This document shows, piece by piece, positions 63,553-64,000 of a stretch of 64,000 nucleotides of DNA. The position numbers and the translations under genes were made by a program. Source of the stretch: Sphingomonas sinipercae (GTDB lineage Bacteria > Pseudomonadota > Alphaproteobacteria > Sphingomonadales > Sphingomonadaceae); assembly GCF_011302055.1 (NCBI RefSeq), contig NZ_CP049871.1:826501-890500 (forward strand). The letters are read 5' to 3'. Under the pieces are notes generated by a model that saw only the letters and a program-made list of their open reading frames with translations, ran no database searches and was not told the DNA's origin. Each line of letters begins with the position of its first letter. Within the stretch, counting starts at the first letter, position 1.

Positions 63553-64000
63553 ATGAGCGAAGCGGGCGCGGGAAGGATTTTGGAGGAGCGACGGATCGGC
63601 CGGGACGGCGAGACCCTGCGCGGCCACGGCAAGCAGCGCGGGGTCCGGTCGATTACGGTCAATACGCTGGAATCCCCGCTTGGGTGGCTGCTTGCGCGCA
63701 AGCTGGTGACCCGGCGCCAGTTCGACGCCGGCGAGCAATTGCGCGGCGATTGGGAACGCGCTTCGCTGTCGCGCGGGGTGACGATGAACTGGACGTCGGC
63801 GCCGATGGAAAGCCGTCGTGGCGGATCGGCTGCCGCGCTCGACCATTCGGCGGCGCAGATCGACGCCCGGCGGCGGTTCGATTGCGCGATCGCTGCGGCG
63901 GGGCCGGGATTGGCCGATATCCTGTGGCGGGTGGTCTGTTCGGGCGAGGGGATGCGCGACGCCGAAACCGCGCTTGGCTGGCCGGCGCGGGCGGGCAAGC
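63553..64000 (+). CDS. DUF6456 family protein (5' part, cut by window edge)
   Basis: The first 149 codons of a gene that runs past base 64000. SPLGWLLARKLVTRRQFDAGEQLRGDWERA followed by GVTMNWT is the core of DUF6456, an alphaproteobacterial family of unknown function. No signal peptide or membrane helix in the visible part. ATG 63553 follows GGAGGCAATCGG. Divergent from the XRE regulator gene. Confidence 0.75.
   Translation, partial: MSEAGAGRILEERRIGRDGETLRGHGKQRGVRSITVNTLESPLGWLLARKLVTRRQFDAGEQLRGDWERASLSRGVTMNWTSAPMESRRGGSAAALDHSAAQIDARRRFDCAIAAAGPGLADILWRVVCSGEGMRDAETALGWPARAGK

Overview
The window is high-GC, densely packed chromosomal DNA of an aerobic alphaproteobacterium. It is most likely a sphingomonad. 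The evidence is the cell-cycle regulator CtrA, a PopZ/DUF2497 pole organizer next to valS, ALA synthase (HemA, the C4 haem route), a DUF6456 protein and a full carotenoid cluster with beta-ring hydroxylase, ketolase and glycosyltransferase. There are four tRNA genes (Arg-TCT, Cys-GCA, Arg-ACG, Lys-TTT). I see no rRNA, insertion sequence, prophage or CRISPR array. Genes alternate strands often, and many neighbours overlap by 1-4 bases, so translational coupling is common.

Layout. 0-7.3 kb: folA (cut by the window edge), an FAD-linked hydroxyacid dehydrogenase, tRNA-Arg, purQ and purS, a hotdog thioesterase, a family-1 glycosidase-like protein, a Sel1/prolyl-4-hydroxylase fusion and an acyl-CoA dehydrogenase. 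7.3-9.6 kb: ctrA with a GANTC-containing upstream region, arfB, a REP-like palindrome, msrC and a universal stress protein. 9.7-16.7 kb: pdhC coupled to a small membrane protein and a thioesterase, selO-astD, an alpha/beta hydrolase and a copper-delivery pair (SCO, PCuAC). 16.9-22.2 kb: pcm, tolC, popZ, valS. 22.3-28.1 kb: MATE exporter, lipid kinase, hemB, acetyltransferase, lipoprotein, tRNA-Arg and two convergent PilZ proteins.

28.2-36.4 kb is the pigment region. crtZ-crtW face the overlapping operon crtY-crtI-crtB-crtX; a DUF2141 protein, ispH and a LOV-HTH photoreceptor-type regulator follow. Together these genes would convert GGPP to glycosylated astaxanthin-type xanthophylls, with IspH supplying the C5 units. 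crtE is not in the window. Two things stand out here: the LOV regulator beside the pigment genes, and a 143-bp antisense overlap between the 3' ends of crtW and crtX.

36.4-48.8 kb: tRNA-Lys, folK, a 4Fe-4S uracil-DNA glycosylase, a TMEM175-like channel, aguB/aguA (agmatine to putrescine) around an iron-permease-like gene, M61 and S9 peptidases, rpsD and the operon rpiB-glyA-nrdR-trmJ. 48.8-64 kb: a complex inverted repeat, a cyclic-nucleotide-domain/thioredoxin-reductase-like protein without the redox cysteines, an amino acid permease, a PHB-depolymerase-type esterase, chaA, hemA, murI, plsY-dprA, a secreted von Willebrand A protein behind a palindrome-covered promoter, topA, an XRE regulator and a DUF6456 protein (cut by the window edge). 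No stretch above 300 bases lacks a gene. Most of the window is ordinary housekeeping. I did not find a demonstrably new multi-gene system; the best leads are listed as findings.
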